A DNA stretch of 64,000 nucleotides from Dickeya zeae NCPPB 2538 (GTDB lineage: Bacteria > Pseudomonadota > Gammaproteobacteria > Enterobacterales > Enterobacteriaceae). Of this stretch, positions 16,349 to 25,125 are shown in pieces. The notes under the pieces were generated by a model. The model worked only from the letters and a program-made list of their open reading frames with translations, had not been told where the DNA came from and ran no database searches. Location of the stretch: NCBI RefSeq assembly GCF_000406165.1, contig NZ_CM001977.1, positions 1,351,498 through 1,415,497 of the forward strand. The letters are read 5' to 3'. Within the stretch, counting starts at the first letter, position 1, and each line of letters starts with the position of its first letter. The position numbers were made by a program, and so were the translations under genes.

Positions 16349-17806
16349 TTACCGGAAAGGCGGCTCGTTGAAGGTGCGCAGTTTGCGCGAATGCAGGTGT
16401 TCTGCCTCAGCGCGCAGCAGGTCTACCGCGCGAATGCCAATCTGCAAATGCTCGGAAATCGCGCCCTCATAGAAGCGGTTTGCCTGTCCGGGCAGTTTAA
16501 TCTCCCCATGCAGTGGCTTATCTGACACGCACAGCAAGGTGCCGTATGGCACTCGGAAGCGATACCCTTGCGCGGCGATAGTCGCGCTTTCCATATCGAC
16601 CGCGACTGCCCGGCTGAGGTTGAAACGCAACGCTGAGGCGGAATAGCGCAGCTCCCAGTTGCGGTCGTCGGTGGTCACCACAGTGCCAGTGCGCAGGCGC
16701 TGTTTCACTTCTTCACCTGGCATGCCGCTGACCTGTTTAGTGGCATCGTACAACGCGCGCTGTACTTCGGCGATGCTGGGGATCGGGATATCCGGCGGCA
16801 GTACTGAATCCAACACATGGTCATCGCGCAGGTAAGCGTGCGCCAGCACATAATCGCCGATGCTCTGACTTTCCCGCAGGCCGCCACAATGGCCGATCAT
16901 CAGCCAGGCGTGTGGCCGTAATACCGCCAGATGGTCACAGATGGTTTTTGCATTCGACGGCCCAACGCCGATGTTCACCAGCGTAATGCCCCGTCCTTCG
17001 CGTGAGATGAGGTGATAAGCAGGCATTTGGTGGTTTTTCCATGCCAAATCCGACACCGCCTGCTGTGGGTTTTCCGTATCGGCGGTGATCAGCGCGCCAC
17101 CTGCGCAGGCTAGCGCCTGATACGGGCTGGCGGGATCGGTAATTTGATCGCAGGCCCATCGCACGAACTCATCGACGTATCGGGTGTAGTTGGTAAACAA
17201 CACGAACGGCTGGAAGTGCTCGGCGCGGGTGCCGGTATAGTGGCGCAGGCGAGCCAGCGAGAAATCAGTACGCAGCGCATCGAAATGCGACAACGGGAAA
17301 TGATCGAGTGTCTGCAACAGACCGTCGGCGGTTTCATCACCGATCAGTGCCAGCGACGGGGTAGGGAAATGCTGCGCCAGTGCGACACTCATCGAACGGT
17401 CCAGCTTTAGGTTCGCGCCATCGATCACATACGGATAAGGGATCTCCTTGTCTGACGGCACCACGTCGATAGTTGCTGAATAATCGTTCTCCAAAATAGC
17501 CAGTTGCTCTGCCAGATAGTGGCGGAACAACTGTGGCCGTGTGACCGTGGTGCGGTAACTGCCGCCGTGGGTAAGGCGACCGTAGGCACGGGTCTTGCTG
17601 TGCTTTTGCGACAGCCCATCCCAACTGATACGCAGTTCCGGGTAAACAAACAGCCCATTGGCGCGAGCCTCGGCATCTGGCGGAGTACCGTGAGTAATAA
17701 AATCACCGATTGCGGTGCGCAGCGCTTTGACTGAGCGCTCATACAGCGCTTCCAACTGGTCCAGCGCTTCGCTGGCGGACAAGCCAGCGCCAGGTGCATA
17801 ACTCAT
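16349..17806 (-). CDS. amn: AMP nucleosidase
   Basis: Cytoplasmic enzyme hydrolysing AMP to adenine and ribose 5-phosphate, balancing purine pools. The 485-residue product is nearly collinear with E. coli Amn: GLFVYPELRISWDG near the N-terminus, GDETADGLLQTLDHFPLSHFDALRTDFSLARLRHYTGT in the middle, and the PNP/UDP-like C-terminal domain with GVGPSNAKTICDHLAVLRP, GHCGGLRESQ and VDMESATIAAQGYRFRVPYGTLLCVSDKP. The start is set at 17806 (MSYAPGAG), which has AAGGAG at proper spacing; the extra 15 codons upstream are not supported. Single gene, divergent from the hcp locus. Confidence 0.97.
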   Translation of the reverse strand: MSYAPGAGLSASEALDQLEALYERSVKALRTAIGDFITHGTPPDAEARANGLFVYPELRISWDGLSQKHSKTRAYGRLTHGGSYRTTVTRPQLFRHYLAEQLAILENDYSATIDVVPSDKEIPYPYVIDGANLKLDRSMSVALAQHFPTPSLALIGDETADGLLQTLDHFPLSHFDALRTDFSLARLRHYTGTRAEHFQPFVLFTNYTRYVDEFVRWACDQITDPASPYQALACAGGALITADTENPQQAVSDLAWKNHQMPAYHLISREGRGITLVNIGVGPSNAKTICDHLAVLRPHAWLMIGHCGGLRESQSIGDYVLAHAYLRDDHVLDSVLPPDIPIPSIAEVQRALYDATKQVSGMPGEEVKQRLRTGTVVTTDDRNWELRYSASALRFNLSRAVAVDMESATIAAQGYRFRVPYGTLLCVSDKPLHGEIKLPGQANRFYEGAISEHLQIGIRAVDLLRAEAEHLHSRKLRTFNEPPFR

Positions 17807-18017
17807 CTTCACTCCTTTACTTGTGGCGATTGATGCGATGGCGGATGCCATACCGTGGGCTCATTGTGGCACAGCGCACATCACGGCACGATGGGAGAAA
17901 AGTGAATTTGAAAAATGGGGGGCTGGCATTTTTGCAGGACAGTTAAGTGTGATGAATATCACGAAAAATGGCTATGTTGTCGTTCTGTTTTTAATCTGTT
18001 GCAGAATAAACACAAAA

Positions 18018-18108
18018 TCTGCGCAATTTCTTGCTCACTTTCCAGCATAAATCCCTGTTTGCGCAATGGATGCCGTTTTTTCGGGAAGTCTGCGCAATTT
18101 TTTGCTCA
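18018..18108. promoter_or_regulatory. Two dyad sites upstream of hcp (candidate enhancer sites)
   Basis: A 20-bp sequence, TCTGCGCAATTTCTTGCTCA at 18018-18037, recurs at 18089-18108 with one mismatch. Each contains an imperfect dyad, TGCGCAA-N4-TTGCTCA. A half site (TTGCGCAA) lies between them at 18058-18066. They sit about 80 to 165 bases upstream of a sigma-54 promoter, the usual place for activator binding. The likely binder is the VasH-type activator encoded at 54892; that link is inferred. Confidence 0.65.
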
Positions 18109-18168
18109 AATTTGACTTAGGGAAAATGACAAAATTACTTTTCTTTTTAAAAACAATAATATAAAAGT

Positions 18169-18184
18169 TGGCATAGTCATTGCT
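18169..18184 (+). promoter_or_regulatory. Sigma-54 promoter of hcp
   Basis: TGGCATAGTCATTGCT keeps the GG and GC elements at the exact 12/24 spacing of the sigma-54 consensus (TGGCACG-N4-TTGCW) and matches nearly all fixed positions. Transcription would start near 18195, about 40 bases before the hcp ATG. Control by RpoN with an enhancer-binding protein of the VasH type is known for hcp operons in Vibrio. Confidence 0.85.
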
Positions 18185-18235
18185 TTATGAACGGGTGAAG
18201 TCACATCTAATCGTTCAACAACAAGGAGCAAGACT

Positions 18236-18754
18236 ATGCCAACCCCATGTTATATCAGCATCGAAGGTAAAACCCAGGGCAACATCACTGCCGGTGCCTT
18301 CACCTCCGACTCTGTCGGCAACATCTATGTGCAGGGCCACGAAGACGAGATGCTGGTTCAGGAATTCAAACACATCGTCACCGTCCCGACCGACCCGCAG
18401 TCCGGCCAGCCTGCCGGTCAGCGCGTGCACAAGCCGTTCAAGTTCACCGTCGCGCTGAACAAAGCCGTCCCGCTGCTGTATAACGCGCTGGCCTCCGGCG
18501 AAATGCTGCCGACCGTGACCCTGAAGTGGTACCGCACCTCTGTCGAAGGCAAGCAGGAGCATTTCTTCACCACCAAACTGACCGACGCCACCATCGTCGA
18601 CATCAACAACCAGATGCCGCACTGCCAGGACCCGTCCAAGCAGGATTACACCCAGCTGATCGAAGTGTCGCTGGCGTACCGCAAAATCGACTGGGAACAC
18701 ACCGTGGCCGGGACCTCCGGCTCTGACGACTGGCGCGCGCCGATCGAAGCGTAA
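18236..18754 (+). CDS. hcp: Hcp, T6SS tube protein
   Basis: Forms the hexameric rings of the type VI secretion inner tube and is exported with effectors. The 172-residue Hcp1-family protein opens with MPTPCYISIEGKTQGNITAGAF and shows the usual EFKHIVTVPTDPQSGQPAGQRVHKPF, TLKWYRTSVEGKQEHFFTTKLTDATIV and MPHCQDPSKQDYTQLIEVSLAYRKIDWEH. The start has AAGGAG nine bases upstream. It has its own sigma-54 promoter and is closed by a strong terminator, so it can be made in excess over vgrG. It lies 25 kb from the structural cluster. Confidence 0.98.
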   Translation: MPTPCYISIEGKTQGNITAGAFTSDSVGNIYVQGHEDEMLVQEFKHIVTVPTDPQSGQPAGQRVHKPFKFTVALNKAVPLLYNALASGEMLPTVTLKWYRTSVEGKQEHFFTTKLTDATIVDINNQMPHCQDPSKQDYTQLIEVSLAYRKIDWEHTVAGTSGSDDWRAPIEA

Positions 18755-18762
18755 TGGCCATC

Positions 18763-18787
18763 AACCCGGACTCCGGTCCGGGTTTTT
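18763..18787 (+). terminator. Rho-independent terminator after hcp
   Basis: Nine-base perfect stem AACCCGGAC / GTCCGGGTT, loop TCCG, then TTTTT. It separates abundant hcp transcript from vgrG; partial read-through would still feed the downstream genes. Confidence 0.9.
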
Positions 18788-18918
18788 CTGTTTTTGTCTG
18801 TGCTGAGCGATGGTGCCCCCATCGCTGAGTGCAGCGGTACTCATCGTGATAAATGCACTGACACTCGGCACAGACCGGGTGTGCGGTAGCTATGGAGCCG
18901 GGGAAAGGAGGAAGCAGG

Positions 18919-20955
18919 GTGGCCAACAGTACAGGATTGCAGTTTACCGTGAAAATCGGCGCATTGGCGGACACCACCTTCGCGGTGGTGGATTTTGAGC
19001 TGAGCGAGGCGCTGAACCAGCCGTTTGCGCTGTCGCTGAGCCTTGCCAGCAGTCAGGCGGATATCGACTTCGGCGCGGTGCTGGACCAGCCATGCGAGCT
19101 GCTGGTGTGGTACGAAGGCGAACTGCAGCGCCGGGTCAGCGGTATCGTCAGCCGCTTTGCCCAGGGCGACACCGGTTTTCGCCGCACCCGCTATCAGGCC
19201 GAGGTGCGCCCGGCGCTGTGGCGGCTCGGTCTGCGCACCAACGCCCGCATCTTCCAGACCAAAAAACCGGATGAAATCATCACCGAACTGTTGCAGGAAG
19301 CCGGTATCAGCGACTTTGCCTTTGCCCTGCGCCACGAGCATGCGGCACGTGAATACTGCGTGCAGTACCGTGAAAGCGACCTGGCGTTCATCAACCGGCT
19401 GGCTGCAGAAGAAGGGATGTTCTACTACCACGAGTTTGAGGCCGGTAAGCACCGGGTGGTGTTTGCCGATGACGCCGGTGCGCTCGGCAAAGGCCCGGAA
19501 CTGTTTTTCAATCTCGCCACGCAAGGGCTGAGCGAAGGGGCGTATGTGCGGCGTTTCCGCTACGCCGAAGCGGTGAGCACCGCTGAGGTGGAACTGAAGG
19601 ATTATAGCTTCAAAACCCCGGCCTATGGCCTGTCGCACAAGAAAACCAGCAACGAACTGGCGCACCAGCGCGAATCCTACCAGCACTTTGATTACCCCGG
19701 CCGCTTCAAACTGGACCCGAGCGGCAAGGCGTTTACCGGCTACCGGCTGGATGCGCTGCGTGCGGATGCGATAACCGGTGTGGGCGAGTCGAATGCCGCC
19801 GAACTGAGGCCGGGTGGCACCTTTACCCTCACAGAGCACCCGAACCCGGCGTTTAACCTGGCCTGGCAGGTGGTGGCGGTGACCCACAGCGGCCAGCAGC
19901 CGCAGGCGCTGGAAGAGGAAAGCGGTGGTGAGCCGACCACCATCAGCAACAGTTTCGAGGTAGTGAAAGCCACCACCACCTGGCGTGCGGCCATGCCGTA
20001 CAAACCGATGGTGGACGGCCCGCAGATTGCCATGGTTGTCGGCCCGGCGGGGGAAGAGATTTACTGTGATAAATTTGGCCGGGTGAAACTGCAATTCCCG
20101 TGGGACCGCTACGGTGCCAGCGATGACCAGAGCTCGTGCTGGGTACGGGTCAGTCAGGGCTGGGCCGGGGGGCAGTACGGTTTAATCGCCATTCCGCGTA
20201 TTGGCCATGAAGTGGTGGTGAGCTTTCTGGAAGGCGACCCGGACCAGCCGATTATCACCGGTCGCACCTTTCATGCGACTAACCCGACGCCGTATGTCTT
20301 ACCGGAGCATAAAACCCGCACCACCTTGCGCACCGATACGCACAAAGGCAGCGGATTCAACGAACTGCGGTTTGAAGATGAAGCGACCCGGGAGCAAATC
20401 TATCTGCACGCGCAAAAAGACATGGATGCGGTGATTAACAACATTCATCGTCAGAGTGTCGGGTTAGATCAACATCTAAGCGTGGCGAATGACCAGTTCC
20501 AGCGGGTCGATCGTCATAGCCATCGCACCATCGGACAGGATGACTTTGAGCAGATTGGTCAGGATCACCACCAGTCAATCGGGCGTCATTTCGTGCAACG
20601 CATCACCCAGTCGTTCAAGCGCTTTATTGGTGGCGGCGAGATTACCCGTATTGACGGCAGCCGCCAGACCACGCTGTCCGGTTCGGAAGAGACCTTAATC
20701 GGCGCACATCAGCGCGTGTTAGTGAATACCGACAGTTACCTTAAAGCGGCGGATATCGTGCTGGAAGCCGGACAATCGCTGACCATTAAAGCGCCCGGCG
20801 GGTTTATCAAGATTGACGGCGCGGGTGTCACCATTTCCGGCACGCTGGTGAAAATTAACGACGGTGGTTCCGCCGGGGCGGGTACGGCGCCAGTGTCCAT
20901 CGAACCCGAGTCCCCCACCAGACCGACGCTGCCCGATGCGCCGGACCGGCGTTAA
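18919..20955 (+). CDS. vgrG: VgrG, T6SS spike protein
   Basis: Trimeric spike at the tip of the T6SS tube that carries PAAR and cargo effectors. At 678 residues it is a core-type VgrG without a C-terminal effector domain. It has the gp27-like N-terminal half (FELSEALNQPFALSLSLASSQ, HEHAAREYCVQYRESDLAFINRLAAEEGMFYYHEF) and the gp5-like OB region (GPAGEEIYCDKFGRVKLQFPWDRYG, SCWVRVSQGWAGGQYG, PRIGHEVVVSFLEGDPDQPIITGR), followed by the beta-helical needle. GTG 18919 is preferred because AAAGGAGG at 18904-18911 is seven bases upstream. The short tail (residues after GTAPVSIEP) is Pro-rich and may contact PAAR or adaptor partners. Confidence 0.97.
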   Translation: MANSTGLQFTVKIGALADTTFAVVDFELSEALNQPFALSLSLASSQADIDFGAVLDQPCELLVWYEGELQRRVSGIVSRFAQGDTGFRRTRYQAEVRPALWRLGLRTNARIFQTKKPDEIITELLQEAGISDFAFALRHEHAAREYCVQYRESDLAFINRLAAEEGMFYYHEFEAGKHRVVFADDAGALGKGPELFFNLATQGLSEGAYVRRFRYAEAVSTAEVELKDYSFKTPAYGLSHKKTSNELAHQRESYQHFDYPGRFKLDPSGKAFTGYRLDALRADAITGVGESNAAELRPGGTFTLTEHPNPAFNLAWQVVAVTHSGQQPQALEEESGGEPTTISNSFEVVKATTTWRAAMPYKPMVDGPQIAMVVGPAGEEIYCDKFGRVKLQFPWDRYGASDDQSSCWVRVSQGWAGGQYGLIAIPRIGHEVVVSFLEGDPDQPIITGRTFHATNPTPYVLPEHKTRTTLRTDTHKGSGFNELRFEDEATREQIYLHAQKDMDAVINNIHRQSVGLDQHLSVANDQFQRVDRHSHRTIGQDDFEQIGQDHHQSIGRHFVQRITQSFKRFIGGGEITRIDGSRQTTLSGSEETLIGAHQRVLVNTDSYLKAADIVLEAGQSLTIKAPGGFIKIDGAGVTISGTLVKINDGGSAGAGTAPVSIEPESPTRPTLPDAPDRR

Positions 20956-20964
20956 GGAGTCATC

Positions 20965-22335
20965 ATGCCAGGAGCTGCACGTTTAGGAGACAGTTGTGCT
21001 GGTCACGGCTGCTTTCCCGCTACCCCGGTCATTGCGGGCAGTGGCGATGTGATTATCAATGGCAAACCGGCGGCGCGTAAAGGCGACGCGGTATTGCTGC
21101 ACGCCTGTCCCTGCCCGAACATGCCGCACGGTGTGCACAGTCGGGCGATTTCCGCCGGTTCCGGCACGGTGATTATCAACGGTAAGCTGGCCGCCCGTAT
21201 CGGTGATGCCATCGGTTGCGGCGGGTCGGTGGCGGCAGGAAGTGGGGATGTGATTATTGGCGACACACCTTACCAGTCACCGGTGAAATCCTGTGCGGAA
21301 CAGTCAGCAAAAAGTCGCGCGCCACTGCTGGCGCTCACGCCGATGTTGCTGCCCGCCATGATGGAGTGGGCCGCGACTGCCGAACTACCGGTGCTGGATG
21401 AAGCGCTGACCGTATTACAGCGTAAAGATCGCTATCTGGCGCGTGCCAAACTGGCACAACAGGCATCGGCTATGCCGGGCCTGAAAGACGCCGCCACCCG
21501 ACTGGCGTTTAATAACGACAGCATCTTGCGTGCTGAAGCGGCGCAGTATGTTTACTCTGTGGATGAATTCCGACGAGGTGCGAGGTCGGTATTACCTAAA
21601 TCCCCCGTCGGGTTGGATTTGATTAATCCAGATAGCGTGACAGGGCTAAAAGATGCGGTATTTATGGATAAAAATACCGGCTTTGGCGCAGCGCTGTTTA
21701 AATCCTCGATAAATGGCGAAACCATGCTGACATACCGGGGAACCAATAATGCTGTGACAGGAAAGCAAGATTGGATGACCAATTTATCGCAAGGAATGGG
21801 GAAAGAAACTGCACAATACAAACAGGCAATGTATCTTGCTAAGCAGGTTAAAGAGACTCTTCCCAAAGATACAATTATTGTTGGTCATTCTTTGGGTGGG
21901 GGATTAGGGTCTGCTGGTGTAGGTGCTAGTGGTTTGAAAGGGTATACCTTCAATGCCGCTGGACTTCATGAGAATACGGTTAGTCGATTTGGTGGATTGG
22001 CTATGGAAAAAATCAATTCACTAATAAAGACCCAGGCTGTAGATGGTGAAATCCTGACTATGGCTCAGACGTATGGTAAAGCGGCATTGCCGGGACTGTT
22101 GTCGGGTGCAGGGGCATTGCTTGGAGGCGGTGTCGGTGCTGTAGTGGGGGGAATTGCTGGCGCTGCGACATTATTGAGTGGGGCCTTGCCTAAAGCGGCC
22201 GGGAATATGATGCCGTTGCCTGCATCGGGGGGCTCTCCGTTAGCACGCCATGGTATGGATCAGGTTATTGCGGGTATTGAGAGCCAGAAAAAGGATGATA
22301 TTGGTAGTATTACTAAGGCACTTAAGGGGGCGTAA
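20965..22335 (+). CDS. PAAR-lipase T6SS effector
   Basis: A 456-residue specialised effector. Residues 1-105 form a PAAR spike tip with three GSGxVIINGKxAARxGD-type repeats. Residues about 190-380 look like an alpha/beta-hydrolase lipase: LTYRGTNNAVTGKQDWMTNL, then the nucleophile elbow VGHSLGGG with the serine near residue 309. A glycine-zipper hydrophobic stretch (about residues 375-410, GLLSGAGALLGGGVGAVVGG) may insert in membranes. It is predicted to attack membrane lipids in the target periplasm after delivery by the adjacent VgrG. Its stop overlaps the next ATG (TAATG), coupling it to two probable immunity lipoproteins. Substrate class (Tle type) not assigned. Confidence 0.88.
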   Translation: MPGAARLGDSCAGHGCFPATPVIAGSGDVIINGKPAARKGDAVLLHACPCPNMPHGVHSRAISAGSGTVIINGKLAARIGDAIGCGGSVAAGSGDVIIGDTPYQSPVKSCAEQSAKSRAPLLALTPMLLPAMMEWAATAELPVLDEALTVLQRKDRYLARAKLAQQASAMPGLKDAATRLAFNNDSILRAEAAQYVYSVDEFRRGARSVLPKSPVGLDLINPDSVTGLKDAVFMDKNTGFGAALFKSSINGETMLTYRGTNNAVTGKQDWMTNLSQGMGKETAQYKQAMYLAKQVKETLPKDTIIVGHSLGGGLGSAGVGASGLKGYTFNAAGLHENTVSRFGGLAMEKINSLIKTQAVDGEILTMAQTYGKAALPGLLSGAGALLGGGVGAVVGGIAGAATLLSGALPKAAGNMMPLPASGGSPLARHGMDQVIAGIESQKKDDIGSITKALKGA

Positions 22336-23102
22336 TGCAATGGCTCAAATGGTTGGGGATACTGATTATTGGAATATTAACTGCCTGTCAGGCAGGAGGG
22401 CAGAATATGCAGGCCAGTGAGTTTTTTAAACCACCGATGGTGAATATGTTATCCAGTATCCAGAAAGGTGATGAAGCCGCAGCCCGACAACAGTTGGCGC
22501 AGGGGGTAAACCTGAACGTATTGGGTGCTGAAGGGATTACCCCTCTGTTGTGGCTGATGATGCAGCAGGATCAGGCCGGTACCAGACTGGCGTTAAAGCT
22601 GGGTGCGGACCCTAATTTTCGGACGGGGACAGGCACGACGGCTGTCAATATGGCCGCTGGTGCGAAATCACCTGAATGGTTGAAAATGATGCTCGATGCC
22701 GGTGGTGATCCTAATTCTCTCGATCACAACAAGGTACCTGCCTTATTTAGTGCGATTAATGAAGAACGTTGGGCGGATATCAAATTATTGGTCGAGCGTG
22801 GTGCAGACGTGAATTTGACTGATGGTCAAAAAACGACGAGCGCACATTACGCTGCTTATATTAATCAATATGAAATCGCATATTGGCTAATAGAGCACGG
22901 CGCTAATGTTAATACGTATTCTGCGACAGGGGCGAGTCTGGCATGGACGGTAGAAGACAGTTTATCGCTTATGGATCATCGGTCACCACATTATCCCTGG
23001 GCGCTGAAAGTAAAACAGTTATTACAACAACGTGGCATCAAATTCCCCCCTTTATCGCCAGAGGAAGTACGGGAACGTCGTGCTAAGGGAGTGCCCCTTT
23101 GA
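22335..23102 (+). CDS. Ankyrin-repeat lipoprotein, probable immunity to the PAAR-lipase (copy 1)
   Basis: A 255-residue lipoprotein with signal MQWLKWLGILIIGILTAC (lipobox LTAC) followed by ankyrin-type repeats (EGITPLLWLMMQQD, LKLGADPNFRTGTGTTAVNMAAG, MLDAGGDPNSLDHNKVPALFSAI, LVERGADVNLTDGQKTTSAHYAA). It would be anchored at the periplasmic face, where a delivered lipase acts. It starts within the effector's stop codon and overlaps the second copy's start, so the three genes are translationally coupled. Immunity is inferred from position, coupling and localisation. Confidence 0.78.
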   Translation: MQWLKWLGILIIGILTACQAGGQNMQASEFFKPPMVNMLSSIQKGDEAAARQQLAQGVNLNVLGAEGITPLLWLMMQQDQAGTRLALKLGADPNFRTGTGTTAVNMAAGAKSPEWLKMMLDAGGDPNSLDHNKVPALFSAINEERWADIKLLVERGADVNLTDGQKTTSAHYAAYINQYEIAYWLIEHGANVNTYSATGASLAWTVEDSLSLMDHRSPHYPWALKVKQLLQQRGIKFPPLSPEEVRERRAKGVPL

Positions 23103-23863
23103 AGTGGTGGCACTGGCTGCTGGCTTGCCTGCCTCTGTTAACCGCCTGTCAGGTAGGAGGGCGCAGTATGCAGGCCAGTGAATTGTTCCAGCCGCCGATG
23201 GCGACATTACTGCAAACTGTCCGCAAAGGTGATGAAGCGGAAGCCCGGCGTCAGCTTGCTCAGGGGCTGAATCTGAATATTCATGGTAAAGAGGGAATTA
23301 CACCTTTACTTTGGTTAGTCATGCAAAAGGATAAATCTGCTACTCAATTGGCATTAAAACTAGGCGCAGATCCTAATTTCCGTGCAGGTAATGGAAATAA
23401 TGCTGTTAATATGGTTGCTGGTGCGAAATCGCCTGAATGGTTGAAGATGATGTTAGATGCCGGTGGTGATCCTAATTCTCTCGATCACAACAAGGTACCT
23501 GCCTTATTTAGTGCGATTAATGAAGAACGTTGGGCTGATATCAAATTATTGGTCGAGCGTGGTGCAGACGTGAATTTGACTGATGGTCAAAAAACGACGA
23601 GCGCACATTACGCTGCTTATATTAATCAATATGAAATCGCATATTGGCTAATAGAGCACGGCGCTAATGTTAATACGTATTCTGCGACAGGGGCGAGTCT
23701 GGCATGGACGGTAGAAGACAGTTTATCGCTTATGGATCATCGGTCACCACATTATCCCTGGGCGCTGAAAGTAAAACAATTATTACAACAGCGCGGCATC
23801 AAATTCCCCCCTTTATCGCCAGAGGAAGTACGGGAACGCCGCGCTAAAGGTGAATCGCTGTAA
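23099..23863 (+). CDS. Ankyrin-repeat lipoprotein, probable immunity (copy 2)
   Basis: A 254-residue tandem paralogue of the preceding gene, starting at TTG 23099 inside the previous gene's last codons. The signal is MKWWHWLLACLPLLTAC. The N-terminal half differs from copy 1 at many positions (for example ELFQPPMATLLQTVRKG against EFFKPPMVNMLSSIQKG). From about residue 110 the two proteins are identical except at the last few residues. The copies may cover different lipase variants, or one may be a spare. No further copy follows. Confidence 0.78.
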   Translation: MKWWHWLLACLPLLTACQVGGRSMQASELFQPPMATLLQTVRKGDEAEARRQLAQGLNLNIHGKEGITPLLWLVMQKDKSATQLALKLGADPNFRAGNGNNAVNMVAGAKSPEWLKMMLDAGGDPNSLDHNKVPALFSAINEERWADIKLLVERGADVNLTDGQKTTSAHYAAYINQYEIAYWLIEHGANVNTYSATGASLAWTVEDSLSLMDHRSPHYPWALKVKQLLQQRGIKFPPLSPEEVRERRAKGESL

Positions 23864-23956
23864 ATAAAGCATTTCGGGTTGTCTCGTATTCTATTGCATA
23901 GCGTTGTAACGCGGTACGGCAAATTTTCTCTACGGTTATTTCTCATTTTTCCTGAT

Positions 23957-23992
23957 CCAATAGCGTTATTTAAAACTGAATAACGCTATTGG
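23957..23992 (+). terminator. Palindromic terminator-like hairpin after the immunity genes
   Basis: Perfect 14-base arms CCAATAGCGTTATT / AATAACGCTATTGG around an eight-base loop. No T-run follows directly. It closes the vgrG-effector-immunity operon or is an AT-rich repeat of another kind. Confidence 0.6.
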
Positions 23993-24009
23993 GCGTGCTT
24001 GTTAACTCT

Positions 24010-24134
24010 ATACCCAAAATAATTCGAGTTGCAGGAAGGCGGCAAGTGAGTGAATCCCGATGAGCTTACTGAGGTAAGTGATTCGGGTGAACGAACGCAG
24101 CCAACACACCTGCAACTTGAAGTATGAAGGGTAT
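24010..24134. repeat. ERIC element
   Basis: A 125-bp palindromic repeat starting ATACCC and ending GGGTAT. The core contains GTGAATCCCGATGAGCTTAC and GTAAGTGATTCGGGTGAACG, which match the two arms of the enterobacterial repetitive intergenic consensus. ERICs are transcribed intergenic repeats of enterobacteria. It reaches to within 22 bases of the likely start of the next gene, so it forms most of that gene's leader. Confidence 0.88.
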
Positions 24135-24156
24135 ATTCATTATCCCAGTGAACATC

Positions 24157-25125
24157 ATGCCAATAACGGGCCATACCCTGTTTGAACTCAGTCAGCATTG
24201 CGCGCAGCCACTCTATGCCATTGTCGACCCGATGCATTATCCGGAGCTGCTGGATTTCTGGCGCGCCTTTCAGCCACGGGCGGCGCAGATATGGCATCCC
24301 TTGCGTTTTGATGGTGCCGGTGACGACTGGCAGAACTGGGCACCCATGGTGGTGCTGGTGGAAGAAGGCGAGCCGGGAGAAACCCTGTTGCACTGGCTGG
24401 CGGAAACACAACCGGCGCGCCATCAGGGGGTGATGCTGATGCATAGCGATCAACCCCTGAGCCGTGTGGTTGATTTCTGGCAACAACGCCTGCGCTGCCG
24501 TTATCCGGATGGCACGCTGGCACTGCTGCGCAGCTATGCGGCGGATGTGCTGCAACTCTGGTGGCAAACGCTGAATCACGACGAGCAGGCAGCGTTTATG
24601 GGGCAACTGAACAGCCTCTATCTGCCACTGAAAGAGGATGAGCCGGAGGCACCTTGCCGCTATCACGTGCTAACGAAACCGGATAATACGCCGTTGAAGT
24701 CGACATCACTGCACGATGACTACCTGATCACGCTGAATCGCTACCAATTCTATCTGTTATCCAACGACAACCGCTTACACCGGCTGGCAAATGAACTGTT
24801 TCTGCATGTCAGTGCGCTGTACTGGGCCGAGCTGGATGTTGAGGTGGTAAAACGCCGCTTTCTCAGCGGTATTGCGCTGGCACAAGCGTGGTACCCACAA
24901 GCCTCGGAAGCGGAATGTGAAGCCTGGTCGGCTCACCGTTGGGTGATTGGCAGCGAGTTTTACCACCACCCGGTTTTTATACATCTGCTTGAGCGTTATT
25001 CACTGGGCGACAGCATTCGGATTTTCAAATCCGACTCCGCCAGGGTGGACGATGTTCGCCTTCATTATCACCGGCCCGGCTGGATGCGGGACGAATTACC
25101 GGATACGACGGAGGTTATGCCGTGA
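24157..25125 (+). CDS. DUF4123 domain protein, T6SS effector adaptor (first)
   Basis: A 322-residue cytoplasmic protein. The N-terminal domain (LYAIVDPMHYPELLDFWRAF, then VVLVEEGEPGETLLHWL and WQQRLRCRYPDGTLALLRSYAADVL) fits DUF4123, a family of chaperone/adaptors that load effectors on VgrG. ATG 24157 is chosen because the longer frame begins inside the ERIC repeat. Its ribosome binding site is weak. The last codons overlap the next gene (GTGA). Being between vgrG and rhs suggests it helps load the Rhs protein. Confidence 0.75.
   Translation: MPITGHTLFELSQHCAQPLYAIVDPMHYPELLDFWRAFQPRAAQIWHPLRFDGAGDDWQNWAPMVVLVEEGEPGETLLHWLAETQPARHQGVMLMHSDQPLSRVVDFWQQRLRCRYPDGTLALLRSYAADVLQLWWQTLNHDEQAAFMGQLNSLYLPLKEDEPEAPCRYHVLTKPDNTPLKSTSLHDDYLITLNRYQFYLLSNDNRLHRLANELFLHVSALYWAELDVEVVKRRFLSGIALAQAWYPQASEAECEAWSAHRWVIGSEFYHHPVFIHLLERYSLGDSIRIFKSDSARVDDVRLHYHRPGWMRDELPDTTEVMP

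Noticed and set aside
18841..18918. Extended ATG start of vgrG at 18892
   Set aside because: The AAAGGAGG at 18904-18911 lies inside that extension and is ideally placed for GTG 18919.
18841..20094. A 417-codon minus-strand frame opposite vgrG
   Set aside because: Shadow of vgrG; no ribosome binding site or family features.
24124..24156. Upstream start of the first DUF4123 gene
   Set aside because: The codon lies in the ERIC right arm and the extra residues do not resemble the family N-terminus.
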